Below are positions 27,845 through 38,655 of a stretch of DNA of 64,000 nucleotides, in pieces. A program made the translations under genes and the position numbers. Position 1 is the stretch's first letter. Each line of letters opens with the position of its first letter. The notes under the pieces were generated by a model that searched no databases, was not told the origin of the DNA, and worked only from the letters and a program-made list of their open reading frames with translations. Location: positions 23,211 through 87,210 of the forward strand of contig NZ_CAJYGK010000145.1 of the NCBI RefSeq assembly GCF_913773725.1, in the 5' to 3' direction. This DNA is from an uncultured Aquabacterium sp. (GTDB lineage Bacteria; Pseudomonadota; Gammaproteobacteria; Burkholderiales; Burkholderiaceae_C).

Positions 27845-28966
27845 ATGAGCACGACATCCCTGAGCCGCACGCTGAGCGCCGACGAGCTGGCCCGCTTCGG
27901 CGCCGAGATCGATGCCCTGCGCGCCCGCACCGTGGCCGACCTGGGCGAGCGCGACGCGCGCTACATCCGCCGCATCTACAAGGCGGTGCGCTACACCGAG
28001 GCCCTGGGCCGCATCCTGCTGATGGCCGCGTTCTTCCTGCCGGAAGGCTGGCTGTTCCCCGCTGCGGCAGCCGGTGTGGTGCTGCTGGCCATGTCCAAGA
28101 TCCTGGACAACATGGAGCTGGGTCACAACGTGATCCACGGTCAGTACGACTGGATGGGCGACCCCCACCTGCAGGGCAAGTCCTTCGAGTGGGACATCGC
28201 CGGCACCAGCGACAACTGGCGCAAGACCCACAACTTCCGTCACCACACCTACACCAACGTCCATGGCATGGACGAAGACCTGGGCTATGGCGTGCTGCGC
28301 CTGTTCCCCGAGCAGAAGTGGCATCCGGCCCGCCTGGGTCAGCCGATCTACGCGGTCATCTTCGCGCTGCTGTTCGAGTGGGGTGTGGCCATCCAGGACC
28401 TGCGCCTGGGCCGCTGGTTCTCGGGCCGCGTGTCGAACAAGCAGATGTACCGGATCGCCAAGCCGGCCCTGCTGAAGATGCGCCGTCAGATGATCAAGGA
28501 CTACATCGTGTTCCCGCTGCTGGCCGGGCCGGGCTTCCTGACCGTGCTGGCCGGCAACGCCGTGGCCAACGTGATCCGCAGCATCTGGACGTACACCGTC
28601 ATCTTCTGCGGCCACTTCACGACCAACGTCGAGACCTTCCCCAAGAGCGTACTGAAGAACGAGACCCGCGCCCACTGGTACGTGCGTCAGATCCGCGGTT
28701 CGAGCAACCTGACCGGTGGCAAGCTGATCGACCTGTGGACGGGCAACCTGAGCCACCAGATCGAGCACCACCTGTTCCCCGACGTGCCGGCCAACCGGTA
28801 CGCCGAAATGGCGGTCGAGGTGAAGGAAATCTGCGCCCGCTACGGCCAGTTCTACAACACCGGCTCGATGGTCAAGCAGTTCAGCCAGGTGATCTGGCGC
28901 ATCCTGCGTCACTCCTTCCCCAGCTCGCCGGCCCGCGTGCGCCCGGCCACGCAGGGCGCGAACTGA
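27845..28966 (+). CDS. acyl-CoA delta-9 desaturase (DesB-like)
   Basis: A 373-residue integral membrane di-iron enzyme that introduces a double bond into acyl-CoA chains using O2. The three histidine boxes are clear: HNVIHG, HNFRHHTYTN and HQIEHHLFPDVP. Hydrophobic segments (ILLMAAFFLPEGWLF, VVLLAMSKIL and a later pair) fit the desaturase topology. It is the second gene of a two-gene operon with its electron donor, and a strong bidirectional hairpin follows. A TetR-type repressor is divergent upstream, so expression probably responds to membrane lipid saturation. Confidence 0.94.
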   Translation: MSTTSLSRTLSADELARFGAEIDALRARTVADLGERDARYIRRIYKAVRYTEALGRILLMAAFFLPEGWLFPAAAAGVVLLAMSKILDNMELGHNVIHGQYDWMGDPHLQGKSFEWDIAGTSDNWRKTHNFRHHTYTNVHGMDEDLGYGVLRLFPEQKWHPARLGQPIYAVIFALLFEWGVAIQDLRLGRWFSGRVSNKQMYRIAKPALLKMRRQMIKDYIVFPLLAGPGFLTVLAGNAVANVIRSIWTYTVIFCGHFTTNVETFPKSVLKNETRAHWYVRQIRGSSNLTGGKLIDLWTGNLSHQIEHHLFPDVPANRYAEMAVEVKEICARYGQFYNTGSMVKQFSQVIWRILRHSFPSSPARVRPATQGAN

Positions 28967-28993
28967 GACGGCGCGACGGAAGGAATCCGCCAT

Positions 28994-29025
28994 AGAAAAA
29001 CCCGCCGGCAGGCGGGTTTTCTTTT
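28994..29025. terminator. bidirectional intrinsic terminator between the desaturase and glk genes
   Basis: A perfect hairpin CCCGCC-GGCA-GGCGGG at 29001-29016 is flanked by GAAAAA on the left and TTTTCTTTT on the right. It can therefore end both the plus-strand desaturase transcript and the minus-strand zwf-pgl-glk transcript. Confidence 0.9.
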
Positions 29026-29047
29026 GGAAGCGCGACCCGACGGGTGA

Positions 29048-30019
29048 TCAGGCGCGGCTGGCTCCGATCAGGGCCGGGTAGGCCGAATGAATCACGTAGA
29101 CGGGGATGCGCGCGAGGTAGTCGCCGAAACGGCCCTTGCGCTCGAAGCGCGCGCGGAAGGGCGAGCGCAGGAAGAAGTCACCCAGCTTGGGCACGATGCC
29201 CCCGCCGATGTAGACGCCCCCCTGGGCGCCCAGCGTGAGCGCCAGGTCGGCCGCCACGGTGCCCATCATGGCGCAGAAGGTGTTCAGCGCGGCCACGCAC
29301 TCCACATCGGTGCCGTCCAGCGCATGCTGGGTCACGTCGGCCGGGCTCAGGTTGGCGTGTGCCACACCGGCCAACAGGCAGTGGGCCTGGTACAGCGCTT
29401 GAATGCCCTGACCTGACAGCGCCCCACGCTCGGCCGACACATGGTCCGGCAGCAAGGTGCGCAGCGCGCCGATCACGCGAGCCTCATCCTCATCAAAGGC
29501 CGGCAGGGTCACGTGCCCGCCCTCGCCTTCCAGCGGCACCCACAGATCCTGCCCGGGCACCGGCACGAGCCCCGACACGCCCAGTCCCGTGCCGGCACCC
29601 AGCAGCGCCTTGGCCTTGCCCGGCATGGGCTCGGTACCGCCGACCTGCACCAGGTCGGCCGCCGGCAGGCCCGGCAGGGAGAGCGCCAGCACCGTGAAGT
29701 CGTTCAGGAACACCAGTGACGACAGCCCCAGCGCATCGCGCAGCTCGCTGATCGAGAACGCCCAGTGGGCGTTGGTCAGCGCAATCCGGTCGCCCAGGAT
29801 GGGGTTGGCGATGCCGACCACGCCGGCGCGCGGACGCTGCCCGCCCGTTCGGGGCAGCACCTGCTGCAGGTAATGCTCGATGGCCTCGCGCGGACCGGGG
29901 AAGTCTTTGCAAGGCAGGTTGACGATGTGCTCGATGGGGGCATCGGGCGCTTGTTGCAAAGCCAGGCGGGCATTGGTGCCGCCCACATCGCCGAGCAGGC
30001 GGGGGTAACTGGCAGACAT
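29048..30019 (-). CDS. glk: glucokinase
   Basis: A 323-residue cytoplasmic kinase, ATP plus glucose to glucose 6-phosphate. All nucleotide and sugar motifs are intact: the phosphate-1 motif DVGGTNARLAL (from residue 11), the catalytic Asp in FLNDFTVLALSLP, the phosphate-2 motif GAGTGLGVSG, the sugar-binding EGEGGHVTLPAF and the adenosine motif YIGGGIVPKLGDFF. The open frame runs further upstream, but MSASYPRLLGD at 30019 is the family start. It is the last gene of a zwf-pgl-glk operon and supplies substrate for zwf. A second, degenerate glucokinase-like domain occurs in the HexR fusion at 35215-37098. Confidence 0.95.
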   Translation of the reverse strand: MSASYPRLLGDVGGTNARLALQQAPDAPIEHIVNLPCKDFPGPREAIEHYLQQVLPRTGGQRPRAGVVGIANPILGDRIALTNAHWAFSISELRDALGLSSLVFLNDFTVLALSLPGLPAADLVQVGGTEPMPGKAKALLGAGTGLGVSGLVPVPGQDLWVPLEGEGGHVTLPAFDEDEARVIGALRTLLPDHVSAERGALSGQGIQALYQAHCLLAGVAHANLSPADVTQHALDGTDVECVAALNTFCAMMGTVAADLALTLGAQGGVYIGGGIVPKLGDFFLRSPFRARFERKGRFGDYLARIPVYVIHSAYPALIGASRA

Positions 30020-30072
30020 GGTGTCGGTCTCGGAATCAGGAAGGAAATGGCAGGAGGCACGCGCCGCCCGCT

Positions 30073-30779
30073 TCAGTCGACATGGAAGATGTGCACGGGC
30101 ACGCGGTCCTGCTGGAGGACGATGCGGATGGGCAGCTCGGCCACCTCCCCGGCTTCGGATGCACGCTGCAGCAAGGCACGCTTGGCCGCCCCGGTGCAGT
30201 GGATCACCGCGCACCGCGTGTCCAGCAGCGCACGGCGCGTCAGCGTCAGGCGCGGCACCGGCACATTCGGCGGGGCCGGGGCCCCACGGGCATCGTCAAC
30301 GGGGCCTGCGCGTCGTCCAGCGCGGCGGCCAGCTCCGGCGCCTGCGGGAACAGCGAGGCCGTGTGGCCGTCGCCGCCCATGCCGAACAACGTCACCTCGG
30401 CCGGCCACGGCAAGCCGGCCAGTTCGGCCTCGATGGCAGGCTGGCCGTCGGTGGGCGTGGGCGCTTCGCTGCTGACCGGCACAAAAGTGGCCGCTGCGGC
30501 AGGCCCCTGCAGCAGGTGCGTTCGCACCAGGCGCGCGTTGCTGTCGGCATGGTCCAGCGGCACCCAGCGGTCATCGGCCAGGGTCACGACCACACGCGAC
30601 CAGTCCAGTGGCAGGCGGGACAGCGCCTCGAAGAACGGCACCGGGGTGCTGCCGCCGGACAGCACCAGCAGCACGCGCTCGCGTTCGGCCAGGGCGGCCT
30701 GCAGCCGGTCGGCCGTGAAGCGCGCCAGGTTGGCCGCCAGGGTGGCCGCGTCGGCGGCCGTGTGGTGATTGAGTTGCAT
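30073..30779 (-). pseudogene. pgl: 6-phosphogluconolactonase with a -1 frameshift
   Basis: The enzyme hydrolyses 6-phosphogluconolactone between zwf and edd. Frame one gives MQLNHHTAADAATLAAN through LLVLSGGSTPVPFFEALSRL, DDRWVPLDHADSN and FGMGGDGHTASLFP to TMPVGP and then ends early. The remaining family C terminus (PNVPVPRLTLTRRALLD, ending VPVHIFHVD) continues in the next frame to 30073. The total is 707 bases, one short of a multiple of three. Adding one G to the GGGG run (CCCC at 30282-30285) restores an unbroken 235-residue Pgl. The break could be a true mutation, a programmed slip or a sequencing error in a G4C4 stretch. It lies between zwf and glk in one operon. Confidence 0.85.
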
Positions 30780-30898
30780 GGCGATTCGAATGGGTCGACC
30801 GGGTCGGACAGAAGGTGCTGACAGCGGGCAATCAGGGTGCCCGCAGCAGGGAGCCAGGAGCAAGGCGGCCCGCTGGCGTTCGCGCGGGCGCTGCCATG

Positions 30899-32371
30899 TC
30901 AGATCTCCTCGTGCCAGGCCAGCCCGTCGCGCCCCAGCAAGGCGCTCGAGGCGGCCGGCCCCCAGGTGCCTGCCGTGTAGGGCTTGGGCCGCTCGGTGCT
31001 GGCCTTCCAGGCGTCCATGATGGGCTCGACCCAGCGCCACGCGGCCTCCTGCTCGTCCCGGCGCACGAACAGCGTCAGGTTGCCACGCATCACATCCATC
31101 AGCAAGCGCTCGTAGGCCTCCAGGCGACGCGAGCGGAAGGTCTCGGCAAAGTCCAGATTCAGGTGAACCGGCTGCAGGTGCATGACGTCACCCGGCTGCT
31201 TGGCGAGCAGGTGCAGCTCGACCTTTTCCTCGGGCTGCATGCGGATCACCATGCGGTTGGGGTTCAGGCTGTCGGCCGTCTGCCCGAAGATGGAATGCGG
31301 CACGCTGCGGAAGTTGACGACGATCTCGGCCACGCGCTGCGGCATGCGCTTGCCGGTGCGCAGGAAAAAGGGCACGCCGGCCCAGCGCCAGGTGTCGATC
31401 TCGGCGCGCAGCGCCACGAAGGTCTCGGTGGTGCTGCCCGGCGGAATGCGTTCCTCTTCCAGGTAGCCCGGCACCGGCTTGCCAGCCGCCGCCCCGGCAC
31501 GGTACTGCCCGCGCACCGTCTTCAGGCCCACATCGGCGCCGGCGATCGGGCGCAGCGCCCGCAGGATCTTGAGCTTCTCGTCGCGCACAGCGTCGGCAGA
31601 GATCGATGCAGGCGGCTCCATGGCCACGATGCACAGCAGTTGCAGCAGGTGGTTCTGCACCATGTCGCGCATGGCACCGACCTGGTCATAGAAGTCGCCG
31701 CGGGACTCGACCCCCAGCTCTTCGGCCACCGTGATCTGCACATCGCGCACCGACTCGCGCCGCCACAGCGGCTCGAACAGCGCGTTGCCGAAGCGCAGGG
31801 CCAGGAGGTTCTGCACCGGCTCCTTGCCCAGGTAGTGGTCGATCCGGTAGATCTGCTGCTCGCCGAAGAAGCCCCCCACAGCGTCGTTGATGGCCTGCGA
31901 TGACGCCAGGTCATGCCCCAGCGGCTTTTCCAGCACGACGCGGCTGTGCTCGGTGTTCAGCCCGCGCCGCGCGAGCTGCTCGCAGATCGTGGCAAACAGC
32001 CGGGGCGCCGTGGACAGGTAGAACACCCGCTCGCGCTGGGGTGCGCCGAGCAGCATCGCGGCCAGCTCATCGTAGGACGCCGAATCGGTGGCGTCGACAC
32101 ACGTGTAGTCGAGCAAGCCGGCAAAGCGGTCCCAGGCGCCGGCGTCGAAGCCCTTGCCAAGACAGGCCGCCACGCGCTGCTGCGCCAGGGCCTGGAAGCC
32201 GGCACGGTCGAGCGGCTCTCGGGCCACACCGATCACGCGCAGGCGGGCCGGCAGCAGTTCGTCCTGCTGCAGGCGCATCAAGGCCGGCAACAGCTTGCGC
32301 ATCGCCAGGTCGCCCGTGCCTCCGAAGATGACCAGGTCCAGTTCGGGGGCGGCGTGCAGTCGTGTACCCAT
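30899..32371 (-). CDS. zwf: glucose-6-phosphate 1-dehydrogenase
   Basis: A 490-residue enzyme oxidising glucose 6-phosphate to 6-phosphogluconolactone with NAD(P)+. The Rossmann start is [18 protein letters not shown], and the catalytic motif [21 protein letters not shown] (split here as RIDHYLGKE and [12 protein letters not shown]) is present. The C-terminal half has the usual tetramerisation sequence ([21 protein letters not shown], split as [13 protein letters not shown] and NRMVIRMQ). TGAGGAAGC stands immediately before the ATG. It is the first gene of zwf-pgl-glk and is divergent from edd. A HexR-like operator lies 26 bases upstream of the start, so sugar-acid-responsive control is likely. 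Confidence 0.96.
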   Translation of the reverse strand: MGTRLHAAPELDLVIFGGTGDLAMRKLLPALMRLQQDELLPARLRVIGVAREPLDRAGFQALAQQRVAACLGKGFDAGAWDRFAGLLDYTCVDATDSASYDELAAMLLGAPQRERVFYLSTAPRLFATICEQLARRGLNTEHSRVVLEKPLGHDLASSQAINDAVGGFFGEQQIYRIDHYLGKEPVQNLLALRFGNALFEPLWRRESVRDVQITVAEELGVESRGDFYDQVGAMRDMVQNHLLQLLCIVAMEPPASISADAVRDEKLKILRALRPIAGADVGLKTVRGQYRAGAAAGKPVPGYLEEERIPPGSTTETFVALRAEIDTWRWAGVPFFLRTGKRMPQRVAEIVVNFRSVPHSIFGQTADSLNPNRMVIRMQPEEKVELHLLAKQPGDVMHLQPVHLNLDFAETFRSRRLEAYERLLMDVMRGNLTLFVRRDEQEAAWRWVEPIMDAWKASTERPKPYTAGTWGPAASSALLGRDGLAWHEEI

Positions 32372-32396
32372 GCTTCCTCAGATCGGCGTCAAAACT

Positions 32397-32411
32397 TGTA
32401 GTAATACTACT
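32397..32411. promoter_or_regulatory. HexR-type operator in the zwf-edd intergenic region
   Basis: TGTAGTAATACTACT contains the perfect dyad GTAGTA-A-TACTAC and fits the TGTARTWWWAYTACA pattern reported for HexR, except for the last base. It stands between zwf and edd, both classic HexR targets, and a HexR-type RpiR regulator is encoded at 35215-37098. Confidence 0.7.
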
Positions 32412-32444
32412 TCATGAGCCATGAACACGCCACCCTGCAAATTG

Positions 32445-32458
32445 CGGGTTAACCCTCA
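32445..32458. promoter_or_regulatory. palindromic element CGGGTTAACCCTCA, copy 1
   Basis: GGGTTAACCC is a perfect 10-base palindrome in the zwf-edd intergenic region. The same 14 bases recur at 62573-62586 before the AraC gene, and a near copy occurs at 63484 before putA. It is a candidate binding site for an unidentified regulator. Confidence 0.45.
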
Positions 32459-32568
32459 GAGCCAGCCACATCAATGCGTTAACAGTACGGGCAAACACCA
32501 CAGACGCTATCCAAGCGTGTGAAATTTCGCTACATTGTGAGCTCTGCCAGCCAACGCGTCCTTTCACC

Positions 32569-34413
<1,845 letters not shown>

Positions 34414-34461
34414 CCGCGCCCGCTCGCTCATTCACTGATCCTCGCCTCGAAAGACACGACG

Positions 34462-35103
34462 ATGCCCAATCTGAACCCTGGCCTTTCCTCGTTCATGCGC
34501 CTCAGCCCGGTGATCCCCGTGCTGGTGATCGACCGCACCGAAGACGCCGTGCCGCTGGGCCGTGCACTGGTCGATGGCGGCCTCAAGGTGCTGGAGATCA
34601 CGCTGCGCACGCCGAACGCGCTGGACGTGATCCGCGAGATCGCCAACCATGTCGAAGGCGCCGTGGTGGCAGCCGGCACCGTGACCACACCCGCCCAATG
34701 GGAAGCGGCCGCCGAAGCCGGCGCGCAGTTCATGGTGTCTCCGGGCCTGACGCCCGCCCTGATCGAGCACGCGCAACAGGCCGCGACCGGCCTGTTGCCC
34801 GGTGTGGCCACGGCATCGGAACTGATGATCGCCCTTGATGGCGGCTTCACCAACTTCAAGTTCTTCCCGGCCCAGCAGGCGGGCGGATCGGGCATGCTCA
34901 AGGCACTGGGGGGGCCGTTCGCCGACGCACTGTTCTGCCCGACGGGCGGCATCACCGTCGAGACTGCGCCTCAGTTCCTGAGCCTGCCGAACGTGGCCTG
35001 TGTGGGTGGCTCGTGGCTGGCGCCGGCTCCGCTGGTCAAAGCCGGCGACTGGGCCGCCATCCGCGATCTGGCGCGCGCAGCCTCTGCCCTGAAGCCCGCT
35101 TGA
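34462..35103 (+). CDS. eda: KDPG / 2-keto-4-hydroxyglutarate aldolase
   Basis: A 213-residue class I aldolase that splits 2-keto-3-deoxy-6-phosphogluconate into pyruvate and glyceraldehyde 3-phosphate. The catalytic Glu and substrate loop are in [14 protein letters not shown], and the Schiff-base Lys is in [15 protein letters not shown]. Further signatures are [12 protein letters not shown] and [15 protein letters not shown]. The size is standard for the trimeric enzyme. It closes the edd-eda operon, which is followed by a strong terminator. Confidence 0.95.
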   Translation: MPNLNPGLSSFMRLSPVIPVLVIDRTEDAVPLGRALVDGGLKVLEITLRTPNALDVIREIANHVEGAVVAAGTVTTPAQWEAAAEAGAQFMVSPGLTPALIEHAQQAATGLLPGVATASELMIALDGGFTNFKFFPAQQAGGSGMLKALGGPFADALFCPTGGITVETAPQFLSLPNVACVGGSWLAPAPLVKAGDWAAIRDLARAASALKPA

Positions 35104-35172
35104 AACCGGCCTGACACGCCTTCCTGCATCTGGTGTTGTATGGGGTCAGCGCCCCGCGCGGCGCGACTTTTT

Positions 35173-35208
35173 GACCGACCCGGCCCCGCGCCCGGTCGGT
35201 CTTTTTTT
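35173..35208 (+). terminator. intrinsic terminator of edd-eda
   Basis: GACCGACC (35173-35180) pairs with GGTCGGTC (35194-35201) around a GC-rich loop and is followed by seven T residues (35202-35208). It separates the edd-eda operon from the convergent hexR fusion gene. Confidence 0.88.
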
Positions 35209-35214
35209 GCCCGG

Positions 35215-37098
35215 TCAGCGCGCGTGCGAGATCCACGCGGCCGCATCCTCACGCAGGCCGAACGGCGACTTCACGGCACCCGGCCGCTGCATGGCTACGC
35301 CCACCGCCAGCACGTCGATCATCAGCAAGTGCAGGATGCGCGAGACCATCGAGAGCTGCTCCGTGCGGCCTTCGACATGGTCGACCGCCAGGGTGACGGT
35401 GGCACGGCGGGCCAGCGGTGAGTCGCTGGCCGTGATGGCCACCACGGTGGCGCCTGCGTTCAGGGCCTTGTCGACCGCGTGGATGAGGTCGGGCATGGCA
35501 CCCGACCGGGACACCGCGACCACCACGTCGCCAGGCCCCAGCAGGTCGGCAGCCATGGCCTGCAGGGCGCTGTCGGCATGGGCCATGGCAGGAATGCCGA
35601 AGCGCAGGAACTTGTACTGGCCATCCACCGCCACGATGTGCGAGTTGCCGACGCCGTGGAACTCCACGCGGCGCGCCTGCCGAAGCAGCTCGATCGCCCG
35701 CCCAACGGCCTGCCCATTGAGCCCGTCACGCAACTTCACGATGGCCGACACCGTGTTGTCCAGCACCTTGGCCGACAGATCCGGTGCCGCGTCGTCCACC
35801 CGGACCTGGCTGTGACGCAGCGGAATGGTGCCCGTCAGCCCCGAGGCCAGCTTCAGCTTGAAGTCGGAGAGGCCCTCGAAGCCCAGGCTGCGGCAGAAAC
35901 GGATCACGGTGGGCTGACTCACCTCGGCCTGGCGAGCGATCTCGGCCACCGGCTCGTTCATGAAGGCCCGTGGATGGGCCAGCAGGTGATCGGCCACACG
36001 CTGCTCGGCGCGGCTCAGTTCATCCCGCAGGACCTTGATGCGCGCGATCAGCCCGCCGTCATGCGCAGCTGCATGCTCGCGCACATGATGGGTCAGCAGC
36101 ACAGCCAGGCCCGTGAACACAGGCCAGGGCGCGGTCACCAGCACGGTGGGCACCGCCGCCAGCCAGGACGAGAAACGGCCTTTGGCTTCGAAGCGCTCGC
36201 GGAAGCCCGAGGCGGCCAACAACGGACCCATGCGGGGCAGCAGATCCCCGCCCAGATAGACACCGCCGACAGCCCCCAGCATCAGGGCCACATCGGCCGA
36301 CACCGTGCCCAGCATGCGCCCGAACACGGCCACGGCTGCAGCGCTGCGGGCGTCCCCGGCGTGGGCCTGGTCGATCAACGCCGTGGCCTCCGGAGCCTCG
36401 GGCGCGCCAGTGCCTGCATGCGGCGTGCTCCGATCCGGCCGGGGCGGCTCCCCACGCGGCCCCAGCGTCTGCCAGATGAAGCGCAACCCGTCGGCCGACA
36501 CCAATCGCTCGGCCGACACGTGGGGCCAGCGGCGCCAGGCAGCCTGCAGGATGGCGAGCTCAGTGTCGTCCGCTGGGGCGAAGCTGATGTGCCCCCCCTC
36601 GCTGCCCAGCGTGATGCGGCGGTCGTCTGCCGGAATCAGACCCGACACGCCCAGCCCCTCACCGGGGCCGATGAGGCCGATCACCCCACCGGGCTGCGCG
36701 CGCCCGCCTCCCAGAGGCTGACAGGCGGACTCAGGCAGATGAGGCAAGGCCATGGCCAGTGCGGTGAAGTCGTTGACCACCAGCAGGGTGTCCAAACCCA
36801 GTGCCTCGCGCAGGGCCGCCACGGAGAAGCGCCAACCCTTGTGCGTCAGCACCACCTCGTCCCCCTGCACCGTGCCTGCCACGGCCAGGGCCAGATGCCG
36901 CAAGGTCGGCCCCTGCCGGCCGGCCCGTTCAACCCAACCGGCTTTCAGCGCCTGCGCCAACTGCGCCGGCCCCGAGCAGCTGCGCTGGCTCACCACTGGC
37001 AGGCCACCTTCGGTCTGTCCATCGGGGCGACACAGACACAGGCGACCGGCAGGGTCCAGCAGGGCAAGCAGACGAGTGTCGTCCATGGACAAAGGCAT
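35215..37098 (-). CDS. hexR: glucokinase-like / HexR (RpiR family) fusion regulator
   Basis: About 627 residues. The N-terminal 335 residues are a glucokinase fold. The C-terminal part is an RpiR regulator with helix-turn-helix (VAEIARQAEVSQPTVIRFCR, near 384-403) and a SIS sugar-phosphate domain (RRVEFHGVGNSHIVAVDGQY). Related fusions are annotated in Burkholderia as bifunctional glucokinase/HexR. Here the kinase half keeps the catalytic Asp110 (VVNDFTALAMALP) and GSEGGHISFAP. It lacks the phosphate-1 motif (LLALLDPAGRLCL where GGTN should be), has GEGLG for GTGLG, and GGD for GGG in YLGGDLLP. It may be a sensor rather than a kinase. Start uncertain: ATG 37098 or 37086, with a GTG at 37191 giving the longest frame. 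Confidence 0.9.
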   Translation of the reverse strand: MPLSMDDTRLLALLDPAGRLCLCRPDGQTEGGLPVVSQRSCSGPAQLAQALKAGWVERAGRQGPTLRHLALAVAGTVQGDEVVLTHKGWRFSVAALREALGLDTLLVVNDFTALAMALPHLPESACQPLGGGRAQPGGVIGLIGPGEGLGVSGLIPADDRRITLGSEGGHISFAPADDTELAILQAAWRRWPHVSAERLVSADGLRFIWQTLGPRGEPPRPDRSTPHAGTGAPEAPEATALIDQAHAGDARSAAAVAVFGRMLGTVSADVALMLGAVGGVYLGGDLLPRMGPLLAASGFRERFEAKGRFSSWLAAVPTVLVTAPWPVFTGLAVLLTHHVREHAAAHDGGLIARIKVLRDELSRAEQRVADHLLAHPRAFMNEPVAEIARQAEVSQPTVIRFCRSLGFEGLSDFKLKLASGLTGTIPLRHSQVRVDDAAPDLSAKVLDNTVSAIVKLRDGLNGQAVGRAIELLRQARRVEFHGVGNSHIVAVDGQYKFLRFGIPAMAHADSALQAMAADLLGPGDVVVAVSRSGAMPDLIHAVDKALNAGATVVAITASDSPLARRATVTLAVDHVEGRTEQLSMVSRILHLLMIDVLAVGVAMQRPGAVKSPFGLREDAAAWISHAR

Positions 37099-37401
37099 TC
37101 GACGGGATGGGAGACCGACCTCGTGCAGAGGCGCGTCGGACCCGGATGGCAGAAAGCGCGACACGGCATCCACGCAGGGGCGGCGTGTCACCGAGTCATG
37201 CAGCCCAGTATAGGTGAGCGCCTTCTCTTCCCACCCGGTCCGGGGGGGGAGCCATGCAATCCCTTAGGCGAACGCCCGTTCATCTGACTTAGCCTGTCGT
37301 CAACCTGATACACGCGCTCCGATGCACGTCAACCACGCTCCGTTCAGCCCCATGAGCCGGACGCGGTGCGGCCGGCAGCCGACCTACCCCGCAGTGACAC
37401 C

Positions 37402-38634
37402 ATGACCGACGCAGCCGCCCCCTCCGCCCTGGCCCGACTGAAGATCGACCGCAGCGCGCAGGCGACGGCCCGGCGAGGCCCCGCGCTCCTGCCCTGGGTC
37501 GTCGCAGCCGGCATCAGCCTGGCCGCGGCCGGCGCCTGGGCGCTGTATCCGCGCACCGTGCCGGTCACGGCCACGTCGGTCGTGCAGAGCACCCCGTCGC
37601 AACAGTATGTGCAGCTCACGGCAGCCGGCTACGTCGTGGCCCAACGGCGGGCCGCTGTGTCGTCCAAGGCCTCGGGCCGCCTGATCGAGCTGAACGTGCG
37701 CGAGGGCTCGCAGGTGCAGAAGGGCCAGCTGCTGGCCCGGCTCGACGCCAGCGACATCCAGGCCACCATCCTGGCCGCCGAGGCGGCCGTGCACCAGGCC
37801 GAAGCCAACCACAAGCAGGCCACGGTGCAGCTCATCAACGCGCGTGCCGAAACCGCGCGCACCCGCAGCCTCGAGTCCCAAGGCTTTGTCTCGGGGCAGA
37901 TGGTCGACAACGTCGTGGCCAAGAACAAGGCCGTGTTCGCCCAGGTGGCCGCCGCAGAAGCCGCGCTGGCGCAGGCGCGCGCCCAGCTCAAGGCCCAGAA
38001 GGTGGCGCTGGACTACACCGAAATCCGCGCGCCCTTCGACGGGGTGGTGCTGGTGAAGAACGCCAACGTCGGCGACATCATCCTGCCGATGTCGAGCGCA
38101 GCGGGCGCCCAGGGTGCGGTGGTCACCATGGCCGACATGAGCACCCTCGAGGTCGAGGCCGATGTGTCGGAAGGCAACCTGTCGAAGGCCCGTCCCGGTC
38201 AACCGGTCGAGATCACGCTGGACGCCCTGCCCGGCACCCGCTTCCGCGGGCAGGTGGTCGGCATCGTCCCCACGGTGGACCGAGCCAAGGCCACCGTCAT
38301 GACCAAGATCCGCTTCGACCAGCTCGACCCGCGCGTGCTGCCCGAGATGAGCGCCAAGGTCGCCTTCCTGTCCAAGGCCATCACCGAGGCCGATCAGCAA
38401 CCGGTGACGGCTGTGCCCGCCACCGCCATCACCGAACGCGATGGACAGAGCGTGGTCTGGCGCCTGCAGGGCCAGGGCGAGGCCAGCACGGTCGAGGCCG
38501 TGGCCGTCAAGCCCGGACGCCAGCTGGGTGACCTGCGCGAAGTGGCCGGGGCCATCAAGCCGGGGGACAAGATCGTGGTCACACCGCCCGCGCGTCTCAA
38601 GGACGGCGCTCGCGTCGCGCTGAGCACCTCCTGA
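37402..38634 (+). CDS. ABC exporter periplasmic adaptor (MacA/HlyD-like)
   Basis: A 410-residue membrane-fusion protein with a short cytoplasmic N terminus and one membrane anchor (LLPWVVAAGISLAAAGAWAL, about residues 32-51), without a lipobox. Lipoyl half-motifs (LIELNVREGSQVQKGQLLARL and, after the hairpin, YTEIRAPFDGVVLVKNANVG, both split by the coiled coil) and a beta-barrel region (GQPVEITLDALPGTRFRGQV) follow. It would bridge the two permeases encoded downstream to an outer-membrane channel. It is first in a four-gene operon with ATPase and two FtsX-type permeases. The ATG at 37402 is preferred over the upstream opening at 37366. Confidence 0.9.
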   Translation: MTDAAAPSALARLKIDRSAQATARRGPALLPWVVAAGISLAAAGAWALYPRTVPVTATSVVQSTPSQQYVQLTAAGYVVAQRRAAVSSKASGRLIELNVREGSQVQKGQLLARLDASDIQATILAAEAAVHQAEANHKQATVQLINARAETARTRSLESQGFVSGQMVDNVVAKNKAVFAQVAAAEAALAQARAQLKAQKVALDYTEIRAPFDGVVLVKNANVGDIILPMSSAAGAQGAVVTMADMSTLEVEADVSEGNLSKARPGQPVEITLDALPGTRFRGQVVGIVPTVDRAKATVMTKIRFDQLDPRVLPEMSAKVAFLSKAITEADQQPVTAVPATAITERDGQSVVWRLQGQGEASTVEAVAVKPGRQLGDLREVAGAIKPGDKIVVTPPARLKDGARVALSTS

Positions 38635-38655
38635 CCGCGCGCGAGGCCGTTCACC

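Noticed and set aside
26599..27930. Upstream extension of the TetR gene frame to 27930
   Set aside because: The extension runs antisense through the ferredoxin reductase, and the helix-turn-helix protein has a normal length from 26598.
32519..32535. TGTGAAATTTCGCTACA upstream of edd as a second HexR site
   Set aside because: The arms do not match each other and the spacing exceeds the 15-base HexR pattern.
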